Notes under the pieces: generated by a model
Told to the model about the DNA's origin: nothing
The model's database searches: none
The model's input: only the letters and a program-made list of their open reading frames with translations
Shown here: positions 1 through 11,954 of the stretch, piece after piece
Layout: each line of letters starts with the position of its first letter
Position numbering within the stretch: position 1 is the stretch's first letter
Made by a program: the position numbers and the translations under genes
From: Spirodela intermedia
Lineage: Eukaryota > Streptophyta > Magnoliopsida > Alismatales > Araceae
Assembly: GCA_902729315.2 (NCBI GenBank)
Contig: LR746278.1
Span: forward strand, 3,853,501 to 3,917,500
Direction: 5' to 3'
DNA: 64,000 nt

Positions 1-2970
1 ATTTTCTTAGAACTGCAGCTAGCTGATGGGTCAAGTAGATAGTCATATAAACTATTGGAAGATGTCATAGTTAAAATTGCAAACTGTTATTTACAGTAGA
101 TTTTATTATTATTTATATGAAGATGACTGAAAATATCAATCATGCTCCTATAATCCTTGGTAGACCCTTCTTAGAAACAGTCAAAGCCATAATAGATTGG
201 GGAAAGAGGATAGTAGAGTTAAAATTTGGGTAAGAAAAGGTTGAAATTAATATTTCTAAGCTATTGAAACATCCTGAAAAATTAACTAAGGATTATTGCT
301 TTGTGGATGCATGTGAAAAATTATTTGATTATAATCTTTTACAAGCTTCAAATGTTTCGTATGAGCTGCACAATGATTCTGAAATTCATGATAATTTGAT
401 GCACAATTGTGACCAACAGCTTGAATTAAAAATATGGCCATCCACTCAAATATGATTTTCTTGGTGAAAATAATACTTTTCTTGTCATCATTTCTTCATC
501 ATTAACACTAGCACAAGAAGAACAGCTAATGAATATTCTTGAGCTGCATAGAGCAGCAATCGGTTGGTCTCTTGTAGACATTAAGGGCATTAGTGCAAAC
601 ACATGTATGCACAGAATTTTTATTGAGGAAAATGTCAAAACCTCTAGAGAAGTTCAAAGATGATTGAATCCTAAGATGTTAGAAGTGGTGAAGGGAGAGA
701 TTATGAAATGGTTGGATGCAGGAATTATATATGCCATTTTAGATAGGCCATGGGTAAGCTCTATCCATGTAGTACCCAAGAAGACAGGAATCATGGTGAC
801 TAGAAATGAAAAAGGAGAGGAGATTCAAACTAAATTACCATCAAGTTCAAGAATTTACATAGATTATAGGAAGTTAAATGCTGTAATGAAAAAATATCAT
901 TTTACTTTACCTTTAATTAATCAAATTCTAGAAAAATTAGCTGGTAAATATATTTTTTATTTCTGGAAAAATTAGTTGGTAAAAATTAGCTATACATCAG
1001 GATGATCAAGAAAAGACCACTTTTACATCTTTTTTGGCACATGCATTTAGGAGAATGCCCTTCGGTTTATGTAATGCACCATCTATATTTCAGCGATGCA
1101 TGCCTACTATGTTTTCAAACTTAGTTGGTGAATGTTTAGAAGTTTTTTAATTTTTGTCAATCATTTGAGTGCTGTCTTGCTGACTTAGCAAAGGTTTCAC
1201 AATTGTGCATGGACAAGAACCTAGTGCTAAGTTAGGAGAAATCCTATTTCATGGTGCAAGAGGGAGTGGTGCTGGGCCATCTAGTTAGCAAATGTGGATT
1301 AGAGGTGGACAAGGCCAAGATAGAAGTGATCCAAAATCTCCCCCTCCCCAACTCCATTAGACAACTGAGAGCTTTTTTGGGTCATGCTGATTTTTATAGA
1401 TGTTTTATTAAAGACTTTGATAAAGTTTCTAAACCTTTTACTAACTTACTTTCTAAAGATGTTAATTTTGAAATAAATGCTGCAGGCCAACAAGCTTTTT
1501 TATAGATTAAGAGGGCAATTTTTATAGAGGCTCTAATTTTTCAACCACCCAACTAGAGCCTCCCTTTTGAACTAATGTGTGATGCCTCAGATTTTGTAGT
1601 AAGAGTAGTGCTAGGTCAACGAATTGACAAGAAATCCAAAGCAATTTATTATGCAAGTAAGACGTTGGTCAAAGCTCAAGTAAATTACACTAGTACAGAA
1701 AAAGAATTATTAGTTATTGTTTTTGCATTAGATAAATTTTGATCTTATTTGTTAAGTAGCAAAATTATCATATATTCTGATCATTTTGTCCTTAAATATT
1801 TGCTTAGTAAGAATGCAGCAAAACCTTGATTCATTAGGTGGGTTTTATTATTATAAGAATTTGATGTTGAAATTAAAGATAGATGAGGATGTGAAAATTG
1901 TCTAGCTGACCACTTATCTCGATTAGATATACACAATTCAAGGAAGAACCTGAATTGTTTCATTTAGGAGTTGACCAGATTTTTAGACAATGTGTCCTTG
2001 AAGATGAACAACATAGCATATTAAATTTTTTCATTCTTTTTCTTGTGGTGGACATTTTGTATCTAAGAGAACTACTACAAAAAATTTACAATGTGGTTTT
2101 TTTGGCCTACTACATTTAAGAATTCATACGATTCTTGTAAAACTTGTTTGAAGTGTCAAGCTGCAATCAACATAACTAAGAAAGACTCCATGCCATTACA
2201 ACCAATTATTGAAGTTGAAAATTTTGATTTGTGGGGCATAGATTTTGTGGGACCATTTCCCTCATCTAATGGTCATGAATACATTTTAATGGTTGTTGAT
2301 TATGTTTCTAAGTGGATAGAGGCTATCTCTACTAGAACAAATGATCATAAGGTAGTCCAATCAATTGTGCATCATATCTTTTCACGTTTTGGTTGTCCAA
2401 GAGCCATAATTAGTGATGGTGGATCACATTTCAATAACTATCATTTCAATGCCTTAAGAAATATGGTGTGCAGCATAAGATGATCACACCCTATCACCCA
2501 CAAGTCAATAGTCAAATTGAAGTCACAAGTAAAGAAACTAATTTTTTTTACAGAAATTCGTTAGACCTGATGATAAAAATTAGATAAATAGACTTCATGA
2601 TGCATTATGGGCATAGAGAACAGCCCATAAAAACCCTATAGGAATGTCTCCATATAAACTGATTTTTGGTAAAGCTTGTCACTTACCCGTTGAAATTGAA
2701 CATAGGGTTTGTTGGACTCTCAAGAAACTAAATTTATCTCTAGATAAAGTAGGGAAGAATAGGATTCTACAAATTCAAGATCTACAAGAATTACAAAACG
2801 AAGCTTATGAAAATTCTGTGATTTAACTTCATGATAGACATTTGAATCATAAGTAATTTTTTGAAAATAAAAAAGTTTGGCTATACAAGTCACGCTTGAA
2901 GTTATTTCAAGAAAACTTAAATCAAGGTGGGATACATCTTTCATTGTTATTAAATTATTTGATTGTGGAG
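1..2970 (+). pseudogene. Decayed Ty3/gypsy (Athila/Tat-like) pol: end of protease, RT, RNase H, integrase
   Basis: Pieces of a retrotransposon polyprotein lie in order on the plus strand. The first bases encode the end of the protease region (FLELQLADG). Reverse transcriptase is recognisable at 664-975 (DAGIIY, VVPKKTGI, YIDYRKLNA) and about 990-1150 (RRMPFGLCNAP). Its C-terminal part is at 1251-1505 (LGHLVSK, FLGHADFYRCFI). RNase H follows to about 1960 and the integrase core is at 2091-2483 (LWGIDFVGPFP, IISDGGSHF), with its tail to about 2970. Stops and frameshifts separate every piece. A short direct duplication near 925-985 disrupts RT after KLAGKY, and the segment that should carry the catalytic xxDD box (near 1145) reads into stops. 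The element cannot be active. The family assignment rests on these motifs and on the downstream polypurine tract. Confidence 0.88.
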
Positions 2971-4315
2971 CAGTTTTAAATGCAAATCTTAAGACAAGTC
3001 AATAGCTTAAAGTGAACAAGCAAAGACTTAAACCATACATGCAGCATGAGCAACACCCTTTGGACAACTCTCTTTAACTGTAGGATCTACGTCCATCTCA
3101 AATCTCCTATTGACAACATCCTAGTCATTAAATTTACAATTTTGAGAATTTAATATAATCACCTTTTTATTCAGTGGCTTTTTTTCTTTTCAATCTTCTT
3201 TTGTGGTTATCTTTTAATTCAGATGGAGTACGTAGGTGGGTTTAGTACATGACCATGGCAATAGTGTAACACATACACAGCAGCAACAAATACAACAGGG
3301 ACTACATTACTTAGTTTGCACCTTCTTCCTCTAAATTTATTTTTCTAATGCACTAGGGATAATGCAGAATTTAAGTTGGGGGGTGAGAAGATTAAGTTCC
3401 TGTAGTATACACTTAGAATATTATGAACTCACACATTTTTGAATTTATCTTATAGTTGTAATATAGAAAGACAATAAAAATAGCATAAATTAGATTGTCA
3501 TATTGTTCGATCCCCATACTCACAAACTTGCTTTCATTGATGAATCTTAAAAAAAGAGATCAATGTCAATAGTATTTTGGATATTCATGAACATAAGTTT
3601 GTAGTAAGTAGGTTTAATTATTATTTTTTTATTCAAAATACTTCTATTATTGTCATAGAATTAGTTCAAGCTACTTGGTTTTCTTGCTAAGAATATTGTA
3701 TGATTTAGATGATGAATTGAAGGAAGATCACTCAACACTTTTATGCTCATATAGAATTTAGCAGAGTGTGAGCCAGCCTCCAAAGTATGAATATTGACAT
3801 TCAAACTTTCAACAAATATTTGGAGAAAAGTTATTTGTCAAAAAAAAAATATATTTTTTTGTGTAAAGTGAAGCCTAAATGCAAATAAAAGAGGAATTTT
3901 TCCTCTTTGTCCTGTGGGGCTACCACATGTGAGACTAGGACAAGTATTACTTTATTTTGGAAAAGTTACCAACACAACACATGAGTCATATTCAATAAGT
4001 TACAATGGTCTGAGTTAAACTCAAATTCTAAAATCTATTGGTGATATTTGGCTAGTAATGAGAGTAGATGAATTAATAACTAGACAATTCAGTTGTTGAG
4101 ATTGAAAAAAAAAATGAACTAACCTAAACTCTACTTGATTGTGATTCATGAATGTCTTTACATGAGCAGGTGAAACTCTCAAATGAAGATTTGTGAAATG
4201 ATAGGCAAGTTAGTTAATGTGTGGGGTGAATGTCAATATGCGTTTTTATTAAATTACCATGTAGGAACTTGAAATATTTTCTTCCTAAGAGTCTAGCAAC
4301 AACTTAAGTTGGGGG
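2971..4315 (+). other. Retroelement 3' noncoding region with two polypurine tracts
   Basis: No coding sequence is visible. A polypurine tract (TTAAGTTGGGGGGTGA) lies at 3371-3386 and a second PPT-like run (AACTTAAGTTGGGGG) at 4301-4315. The same two-tract arrangement is seen in gag-only elements I and II. Downstream of the second tract one would expect a 3' LTR, but the sequence switches into the 3' part of an element in the opposite orientation, so the 3' LTR is missing. Confidence 0.6.
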
Positions 4316-4868
4316 ATTGAAATGTGAGAAAAGAGTCTCTAGAATTTCAAATTTTGAGCTGTTTTTGATAGTCTATTGTTCCTAACAGAAAACCAGAAAA
4401 TAAGTGTTGTATTTTTTCTAATTTTTTTTAAATTTCTATTCTAAGTGAGTGTGAAAAAAATGCAAACACATGTTCTTAATCATCCTACAGCATAAATTAA
4501 GAATTAATACTTCACCCCCCAACTTAAAAATGACATTGTCCTCAATGACATAAAAAAATCAAAATAGAATATGCAAAAAATATAATTTTCAAGTGAACAA
4601 TACATATTCATGCAAAATTAAGCACTAAAAATGTTCTCAGAAATGATAAAGCTCAAAAAGACACCACCTCAACTTTGTTTTTAATTTTTTACTTCATCTT
4701 ACACCTCCTCCTGCACTTTTTTGAAAAAAAAAAACTAATGTAAAAATAAATACTACGAAATTCTTAGAAAAACAGAACTTAAAAAAAGTCAAATAAAATA
4801 AAATAAAAACCATGGGTTGCCTCCCATACAGCGCTGAATTTAATGTCTTTAGCTAGACAATTCTTAGA

Positions 4869-7291
4869 TCATATATGATGATATATGGCCATCAAATATA
4901 TTTATATCCTAAGATAAGTTTCATGATATTCCTTTTCCGATTTAGCAAAACATTTTCTTAAAAATAATATTTCCATTTTGAAAAGAACCTTTTCTCATTT
5001 TTATCTTATTTTGTAATGCTCTCATTCATTAATAAATATTTTCTATTAATAGGCGATAAAATGTGATCAAGTCATATAATTTTCAAATTAGCTCTTACCC
5101 ATCTAGATTTTTTTCATCTAAATTGATATCTCTAATTCTTTCACTCACCTATTTCTTAATGTATTCTTTTATCTGCAGAATCTTCCCCTACTCCATTTTA
5201 TTTTTCATACATATTTATTCAATTTGTGAGGAGTAAAATATTTCAAACTTAGAAATAGTTCTAATGGGCTGTGGCTTTTGAAGGATGAAAGGATTGTCTT
5301 CTTTAATCTCAGATCTAATGAATTTAGTAAAATTTAGATTTTCTCCTCCAAAATTATCTCTATATTCATATTCATTATTTTCATTTATCTCCATTAGTTG
5401 AATCAACTCTTTTTCTAGCTTTTTTTCTGTCAACTCATCAAATTTACCATCTTCTCAAGAGCTATCTTCTAATTTCGGTATATGATATACATCATCATCC
5501 TCACTATCAACATCCATAGTTGTAAAATTTTGATTAGATCTATTAATTTCGTCTCCTACATCTCTCAAATCAACTAATTTTTTCTCACTTGAAATATATT
5601 TTTCTTCATTTCTGTCCTTACTCTCTTTTACTAAAATTTAGATGATTTTTTCATGATCAATTGGTGTTTCTTCATTTAAGGGCTATTTCTCCTCATCATC
5701 CTCACTATATTCATTCATCAATTATGAGTAATAAATGATTTTATTTAATTTTTTTGCTACTATATTTTCAACCTTAATATTCTCATTTACTTCTAATGGC
5801 TCATCTATTTTTTCTAATAATTAGAAATAAAGATCACGTAAAATATTCTCACTCAATGTATTCACTCCTAAAATTTTCATTTCATGGGTTTTTTCTTAAT
5901 TTATCTAGCTAGGCTCTCCTTGTTGAAATCTTACTATTGAACAATTTCTTAAATTTTCTGTGGATTGACTAGGTGGCTGTTCTTCTTCTCTCTTATTCTC
6001 AAAAGCCTCTATAAATTGTTTTTGTTGTAATATCATTTGGTTCATTGTTTGCTGCATCATTCAACTCATTTGCTACATCATATCCGTAAAATCAGGTTGG
6101 ATTTGAGAGGATTGATTTTTTAAAATCTTTGTTCCTATTTTGAATGAAATTTAGAATTTGAATTGAATCTAAGTGCTTCTTAATTTTTAAGATTATTTGG
6201 GTTTCTCCACGAAAAATTATTTCCCTAATTAGGATTATAAGAATTAAAAAAATATTTCGTTTTTTTACTAAAATCATGAGGTATTTACACTTGTTCTTGC
6301 CTAGGCTGAAATGATTGATCTAAATTATAATATTAAAATTCGAAATGATCATTTTCACCATACATAGGATATGCACTATATGTACTCAAGTAAAGATTAG
6401 GAAACTTTCTCATATTTTTAATAATTAACTTACATTTTTCAAATCCATGATTAATATAATTAACCTCATTTCTTAAATTAAAATCATCATGATGATGTAA
6501 TTCATAAATTCTTCTCTTCTTATCCCTATCATATAACTGAAAAGAGGCTTGATCTTTAGAATTTCAGTTAAATTCTCATAAAAGGTGTAAATTTCATTAT
6601 GAGTTTTCTGCATAAAAGCTCCTCCACATATAGAATCAACCATATTTCTATGTTATTCTAATAATCCATCATAAAAAATTATATTGAGCTTCCACTTGGG
6701 TATAACATGATGCAAACATTTTCTAAGTAAATCTTTAAATTTTTCTCATGTCTCATGTAAAGTTTTTTCTAGTCTTTGATAAAAAATTCATATATGTTTT
6801 CTTATATTTTGAGTTTTTCCTAAGAGAGAAAATTTTCGAAGAAAGATTTATTCTATGTCTTTTCAAACAGTTAATTCTCTATTTAATGTGGATAGCTAAT
6901 GACTAGCTTTGTCCTTAAGTGTATGAGAAAATAATTCCATCTTAATAATTTTTAGTGTAACTTGAGGGAGATTAACTAAATCACAAATCATATGAAATTT
7001 TTTTAAATGTTGATGAGGTTCCTCTACAGGTAATCTATGAAAATTACAAAGTATTTGAAATATTTCTAGATTTATTTTGAATTTAACAGTAAGTGTTAAT
7101 GGGACTCTAATATTGGATGCTCTGTGAAATGAAATAAAGATATAATGATTTTTCATAGCCATAGGATTGCTTTTAGTTTGACTTATACTTCCTTTGGGAT
7201 CTATCAAATTAATTTTTTTCTGAATTTTTAATTTTGAATGAAATAGTGAAAGATTTATTAGCCTTGGACGCAAAGATCTTCTACCATGCAT
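4869..7291 (-). pseudogene. Gag-like ORF of element III, multiply broken
   Basis: Reading right to left from the ATG at 7289-7291, the sequence follows the element II gag through the capsid-like domain, Met/Gln-rich tract, acidic region and C-terminal region, ending near the stop at 4869-4871. Many stops and frameshifts are present. Open pieces include about 6896-7291 and 5215-5433. The position matching the eroded zinc knuckle still has a histidine (ENDHF) where elements I and II have tyrosine, suggesting that the knuckle was lost stepwise. It is not expected to make a protein. Confidence 0.82.
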
Positions 7292-7481
7292 AAAAATCAA
7301 TAAATTTGAGAAAAAAGTTTAATAATTGTTACCTTCCTTTAGTATGCTCCAGTCCTTGCCTTGCTTCTCTTCGTTCTTTTTCTTTTCAAAAATTTTTTGA
7401 CAAGAAGAAAATAAAATTAGAGTTAATTTTTTTGTGTACTCTAACAAAAAAATAAAAACATATTAAATATTATGTAATAGA

Positions 7482-7499
7482 TCCCCAACAATGGTGCAA
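7482..7499 (-). other. Degenerate primer binding site of element III
   Basis: Read on the minus strand, this 18-mer lies 5 bp inside the LTR and resembles the tRNA-Asp-type site of elements I and II (TGGCGCCGTTGCCGGGGA), with several mismatches. The mutations fit an old element. Confidence 0.7.
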
Positions 7500-7504
7500 A
7501 AATT

Positions 7505-9234
7505 TGATGTGATTAGTGGTTGTATAGTAAATCACGTAAATTTAAAATTTATAAAACTAGAAAATATTAATTTTTAGATATTTAGAAGTATTTCTGAACA
7601 AATATATCAGTTATAATCTAATAAAAGTTTCAAAATTAGTGGTAATTTTCTAAGTCAATCATAGGGATGTAATATAATATCGAGTAAATTTTTAGATTTT
7701 TTTCAAATAATACAAGATTTTATGAATTTTATACTAAGAAATAAAAATAAAATATATTTAAAATTCATGAAAAAGAAAAATAAGGGTGCAGATGTCAAGA
7801 TGACATCAGCGCCTAACAAATGAGAATCAGGTAGAAATAAAGTTTCACCTAGTAATTCTTACATAAGAAATTATAGATGATTTAATTGATTAAATTAAGA
7901 TCTATAAAACCTAGAAGAATGATAATTAAATGAAGTATATCTTGGTAAATTTAAATTACATAAATTTTTACTAAATGAAGTAGAAATTAAGTTGAAAGTA
8001 AAAAAACAAAGTTCCGACATCGCGGCGGTGATGCGTTTGTGATGCACTAGAATCCTAAGCCTTTGGAAAGATCATCATATAGTATCCATAACCTCGAATG
8101 CTCTTTTTGGATAAGGATGATGTGGAAAAATTTTAGATCTCTTTTTGAAGTCTAGAGATCAATGAAATGGGTCATTGAATTGTCTCTAGTGGCTGTCACT
8201 TGGTGGAGTAGAAAAATGATGACTTTGCGACTCTCTAGCAATTGTCACCCGACAAAGAGAAGCTAAATGGAGGTGAGACGTATGTCAGGGAGCTTCATCC
8301 TCAGGTTTGCACACTAAAAAGAGTCTTTTCATCACATTTGATGTGCTCTCAAAAGGTGGCGACTCGCCTCTTGGCAGATCATTTTCTTCCCGATGACGGC
8401 TTGTTCATCGATCAATCGGAGATGATTTACTTAATAGATTTGTGATCTTTTTATCGCGAATCATTCAACAACTTTAGTAACAATATTTTGTGAATCGCAT
8501 TGATGAAATTTTTGCCGATGATCTAGCGATTTTAGCGGCTTAATCTTTCACTAGCAATCTATAGGAAGTCACAATAATTAGATAAAAATACGAGTTTTGG
8601 CTCTAGGAGGATTCAAACCTACGTCGATTGCTCGCTTGCATGAGAGAGATTGAAATAAGTACTTAAATGCTCTTATAAAATGATGTCATCATGGTATATT
8701 TCTATTATAATGAAGGAGTAGTTTAGGTATTTAAATCTTTGAAGCCTTTTCGAGGAAGGTGTGACGTAGGTTGTCTCACATCGCTTGTGCGTTGAAGTTT
8801 TAGACGAATATATAATAATATCACATTTGCAAGTAATGAATCCATGACCATTCCTTGCTCTACAGCCGATTGGTCATTGGTGATGTGGAAGGGGAGTGGT
8901 ACACACATGCCCCCATTGGTCCTAGTTGCTCAAGCCCTTACTCACGGTTCCCCTCGACTGCACTTTCGACTTGCTAGTATGCCTGGTTGACTGATAGGTG
9001 CCCCCCATTTTATTATATTTTTATTTTTATTTATTAATTATTTTATTTATCTAAAAAGAAGACTATAAAAATCATATAAATTCGTAAAGAATCATATAAT
9101 TAGCCAATAATTCACATTAATCAACTAAAAAATATTTTTCACACTTTAACATAAATATAAGTCTATTTATTATGAGTTAAAGCTAAAACTATATTATTTA
9201 CTAATTATTAACTCATGATAATGAAGACTTATCA
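7505..9234 (-). repeat. 5' LTR of element III (1730 bp), minus strand
   Basis: It runs between terminal TG and CA when read on the minus strand. Its outer end carries the same terminal hairpin as the other family LTRs, and its inner end matches theirs with changes. An ORF at 8242-8445 is only LTR sequence. To its right, the copia RNase H relic begins immediately at 9235. Confidence 0.85.
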
Positions 9235-9725
9235 GTTCTTCTCTACTCGAAAGGAACCTTTGAGTATGGAATTTTTATTTCATTCTATTGATAATACTAA
9301 CCTAGAGATCTTTACCAATGCAAATTATGTAGGGTCAATTGTGGACCAAAAATCTATTTTAAGGTATTACTTGTTCCTAAGAGATAACTTGATCAGATAG
9401 AGAAGCAAAAAATAATTCATGGTCGTGAAGTATAGAGTTAGAACTTAGGGCCATGATGCAAGGTGTATGCAAAGTGCTGTGGATCAAAGGAATACTAGAT
9501 GATTTGAAGATATCTTATGAAATTCTTATCAAACTATTGTGTGATAATAAATCAGTGATAGATATTGCACACAATCTAGTGCATCATGATTGCATGAAGC
9601 ATGTGGAAGTAGACCAGCACACCTCATGTTCGATCCAAAGACCAATGTGTGGATATATTTACGAAAGGACTTCATGGTCCTATCTTGAGAAGATTAATGA
9701 GAAAGCTGGGAATAGAGAATATTAA
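9235..9725 (+). pseudogene. Ty1/copia RNase H relic, 3' end of pol
   Basis: Two adjacent open stretches encode parts of a copia RNase H and polyprotein tail: NANYVGSIVDQKSILRYY, then LWIKGILDDLKISYE, LLCDNKSVIDIAHNLVHHD, KHVEVDQH and later a run equivalent to TKGLHGP. A frameshift near 9400 and other lesions separate them. Just downstream a purine-rich run (GATGGGGAG) abuts an LTR start. The relic has no RT or integrase beside it because the gag-only LTR occupies the upstream side. Confidence 0.85.
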
Positions 9726-9745
9726 TTCACTAGTTTGATGGGGAG

Positions 9746-10200
9746 TGTTATAAGATGATTAGTTGTGTACTGATTTATGACAATACCATAGATACCTTTT
9801 TATTTCTGTAAGTATCCTTACCGTTACGAAATTGGGTCACTTATGACCAATAGCTGATCCAATAATGGATATGGTGTAGTTAAGGGGGCTTGGAAGCCCT
9901 AGATGAATGAATCATTCTTTTCTTTCTTCTTGTTCTATTTCTGACCATTGTCTCTCTGCTTTTGACCTTAGGGAGACAGCTAGGTCAAGAGATCAGGGTG
10001 AGATCTCTATCAATTGTCCTTATCAAAAATCTTGTCTTGTCGTAGGATATATTGTCTATGTTAGAGATCTCTTGTCACATGTCTTAATACACAATCTTTG
10101 TTAGAGATCTCTTGTCACATGTCTTAATACACAATCTTTGTTAGAGATCATCTATTGCATGACAAGATACACTGTCCTTGTTAGAAATCTTTTGTCTCAA
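9746..10200 (+). mobile_element. Probable copia 3' LTR, end not defined
   Basis: It starts with TGTTATAAG directly after the purine tract that follows the copia RNase H relic, as expected of a 3' LTR. The 3' limit is uncertain because the sequence runs into a 40-bp tandem repeat. No second copy of this LTR is visible apart from the one in A2. Confidence 0.55.
10060..10199. repeat. 40-bp tandem repeat, about 3.5 units
   Basis: Units beginning GTTAGAGATC start at 10060, 10100, 10140 and 10180. The first two are identical and the later ones diverged. The array is repeated in A2 at about 55921-56060. Confidence 0.9.
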
Positions 10201-11124
10201 TTTAGATTTTATTTTTTTAATTGATTCAATGTATAGTTCAATACACTTCTGCTCTCAAGACTAAAAATTGGTCAACATACATTTTTGTGGGTTGACAAGC
10301 TTCTCGTTCTTTAAGTGGGTTGGCACATTAGGTTGACTTTGTCTCTTTTTTAAGTTTTCTTCTAAAACATTTACTTTTTAATTTTATTTGGATAGATTTT
10401 TACATAGTTCAAGACTTTTTTTTCTAATATTTTCAAGACATATGTCAAAACTTTGCATGTGTATTAAAACATGTTTTCTAGGATTTTTCATTTTATTTTT
10501 GTATGATTTATTATGAATAGTGAAACTCAACAATGTTTTGATGACTATTGGGTTTTGAACTTGATTGATCAATATACATTTTATTTATATTTAGGATGAA
10601 TATAAAATATCCCTTTACCATTCCTTTAAGTAATAGATTTAGGAATGAAGGTAACATGTCGTTTCATCAATTATTTATTATTCATAAATATTATATTAGT
10701 TTGAGCAGGATTCTTTTCATTCAAGAGGATTAGAATCTATCATTTACCACATTGATTCATAGTCTTGAATTATATATTTAAGAACATTGATACATAATTT
10801 ATTTAACTAGAACAAGAGATGTTATTTCATTAAAAGTTTACTCAAATCTTAGATCAAAACGACAACCACAATTAATGAATCATTACCACTAATTTTGTAG
10901 AATTTACAGTTTGAAGCATCATTTTGTAAGAAAATGGTATAAATAGTTTTTGATATAAGGTATTCATATGGTCAACATGGAAAAGTTTCTACTTTGTATT
11001 TGAACATAATATGTTAGAACCAAAGGCTACATGTCTACAATTTACAACATTCATAAAGAAAAAGAAATATAGAACTAAACACATGCAGAAACTTAAAGAT
11101 TCAATTTGAAGCTTGAGAGTATAG
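10200..11124. other. AT-rich DNA, no gene seen
   Basis: Both strands are rich in stops with no recognisable protein or RNA motif. The stretch belongs to the A repeat and recurs at about 56061-56985. Confidence 0.6.
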
Positions 11125-11169
11125 TTGTTGTTGCTGTTGTTGAGGGCGTGTTGTTGTCCCTATCACCAC

Positions 11170-11470
11170 CATCTCCGTGCTCATCTCCTCCTCTGCCTAT
11201 CACACCAAACGAGAGTTCATAGTCATTACCTTTGTCACCATCATTATTGTTGTCACCATCGTGAGTGCCGCCGCTACTGTGCTCCTCTCCTCATTTGCTT
11301 GTCACACAAATGGGAGTTTGTAGCCACTGCTGCTGTCATCACCACTATTACTATTGCCATCATGAGCATTACAACCGCCATGCTCGGCCCCTTCTCTGCC
11401 TATCACACAAAATGGGACTCATCACCACCATCAATACTATTGCTATTGTCGTTGTTGTAGTTGTCGCTAT
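11170..11470. repeat. Degenerate minisatellite of about 105 bp, three units
   Basis: Three diverged units each carry a core like CCTATCACACAAAATGGGA followed by trinucleotide-rich CAC/CAT/TTG sequence. They begin near 11180, 11283 and 11383. The array creates long His/Leu/Cys-rich ORFs in two frames at 11125-11609, which I regard as spurious. It recurs in A2 at about 57031-57331. Confidence 0.65.
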
Positions 11471-11897
11471 CATGATTTCCCATTCTTCCACTTATCGCCC
11501 TCTTTTATCTTTGCAAGCCCTAACTTCTGCCGATCATGCGTGCTTCCCCCTTTTTCTCTCTCCTCTCTCTACCTTTAAATACCCCCCATTAGAATGGGCT
11601 GGTATGTGACTTCATAATGGACCACGTGTAATGGGTCCGCTGATCAACTCATTAAACACTTAAAAATTACAGAGAATCCATTTAAAATTTATATTAGCCT
11701 TCTTTTAATTTCTCTATATGTAAATATAAAATTTTCATCTATTAGAATATCCAACATTACATAAAAAACCTTTTGATTCAATAGAATATGCATGTTATAA
11801 ACACTTTTTATATGTAATTCAGTAAATAATATAAATTCACATAAAAAATATATTTTCATTGAATGTATGCTTTCATTAAGACATTTAAACTATGTGA

Positions 11898-11954
11898 ATA
11901 AAGCCTCAATCATATCAAGTATACATACCCTATCATGTAATATTGAGGCTTTAT
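11898..11954. repeat. 13-bp perfect inverted repeat at the A1 boundary
   Basis: Arms ATAAAGCCTCAAT (11898-11910) and ATTGAGGCTTTAT (11942-11954) are separated by 31 bp. Homology between A1 and A2 ends at 11900, within the left arm. Confidence 0.85.

Larger units (their letters stand above)
4316..9234 (-). mobile_element. Gag-only LTR retrotransposon III, 3'-truncated, minus strand
   Basis: This is the reverse complement of the family seen complete at 32060-39962. It has a 5' LTR (7505-9234), a degenerate tRNA-Asp primer site (7482-7499), a gag pseudogene (4869-7291) and the start of the 3' noncoding region. It stops at about 4316, well before the terminal polypurine tract and 3' LTR. No protease, RT or integrase sequence is present. 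It is clearly more diverged than elements I and II. Confidence 0.85.
1..11900. repeat. Segmental duplication copy A1 (direct repeat of 45853-57760)
   Basis: This block is collinear with 45853-57760 in the same orientation, with roughly 1-2 percent differences judged by eye and a few small indels. One is an extra stretch of about 10 bp in the other copy near 45900. It contains decayed Athila/Tat-like pol, a minus-strand gag-only LTR element, a copia RNase H relic and a minisatellite, all in the same order as in A2. The window opens inside the repeat, so its left edge is not visible. The right edge is sharp at 11900, inside the left arm of a 13-bp inverted repeat. Confidence 0.95.

Noticed and set aside
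8242-8908. ORFs in 8242-8445 and 8723-8908
   Set aside because: They lie within the LTR of element III and match noncoding parts of the family LTR.
11125-11609. Two long overlapping His/Cys/Leu-rich ORFs
   Set aside because: They arise from a degenerate trinucleotide-rich minisatellite, overlap in different frames and have no domain pattern.
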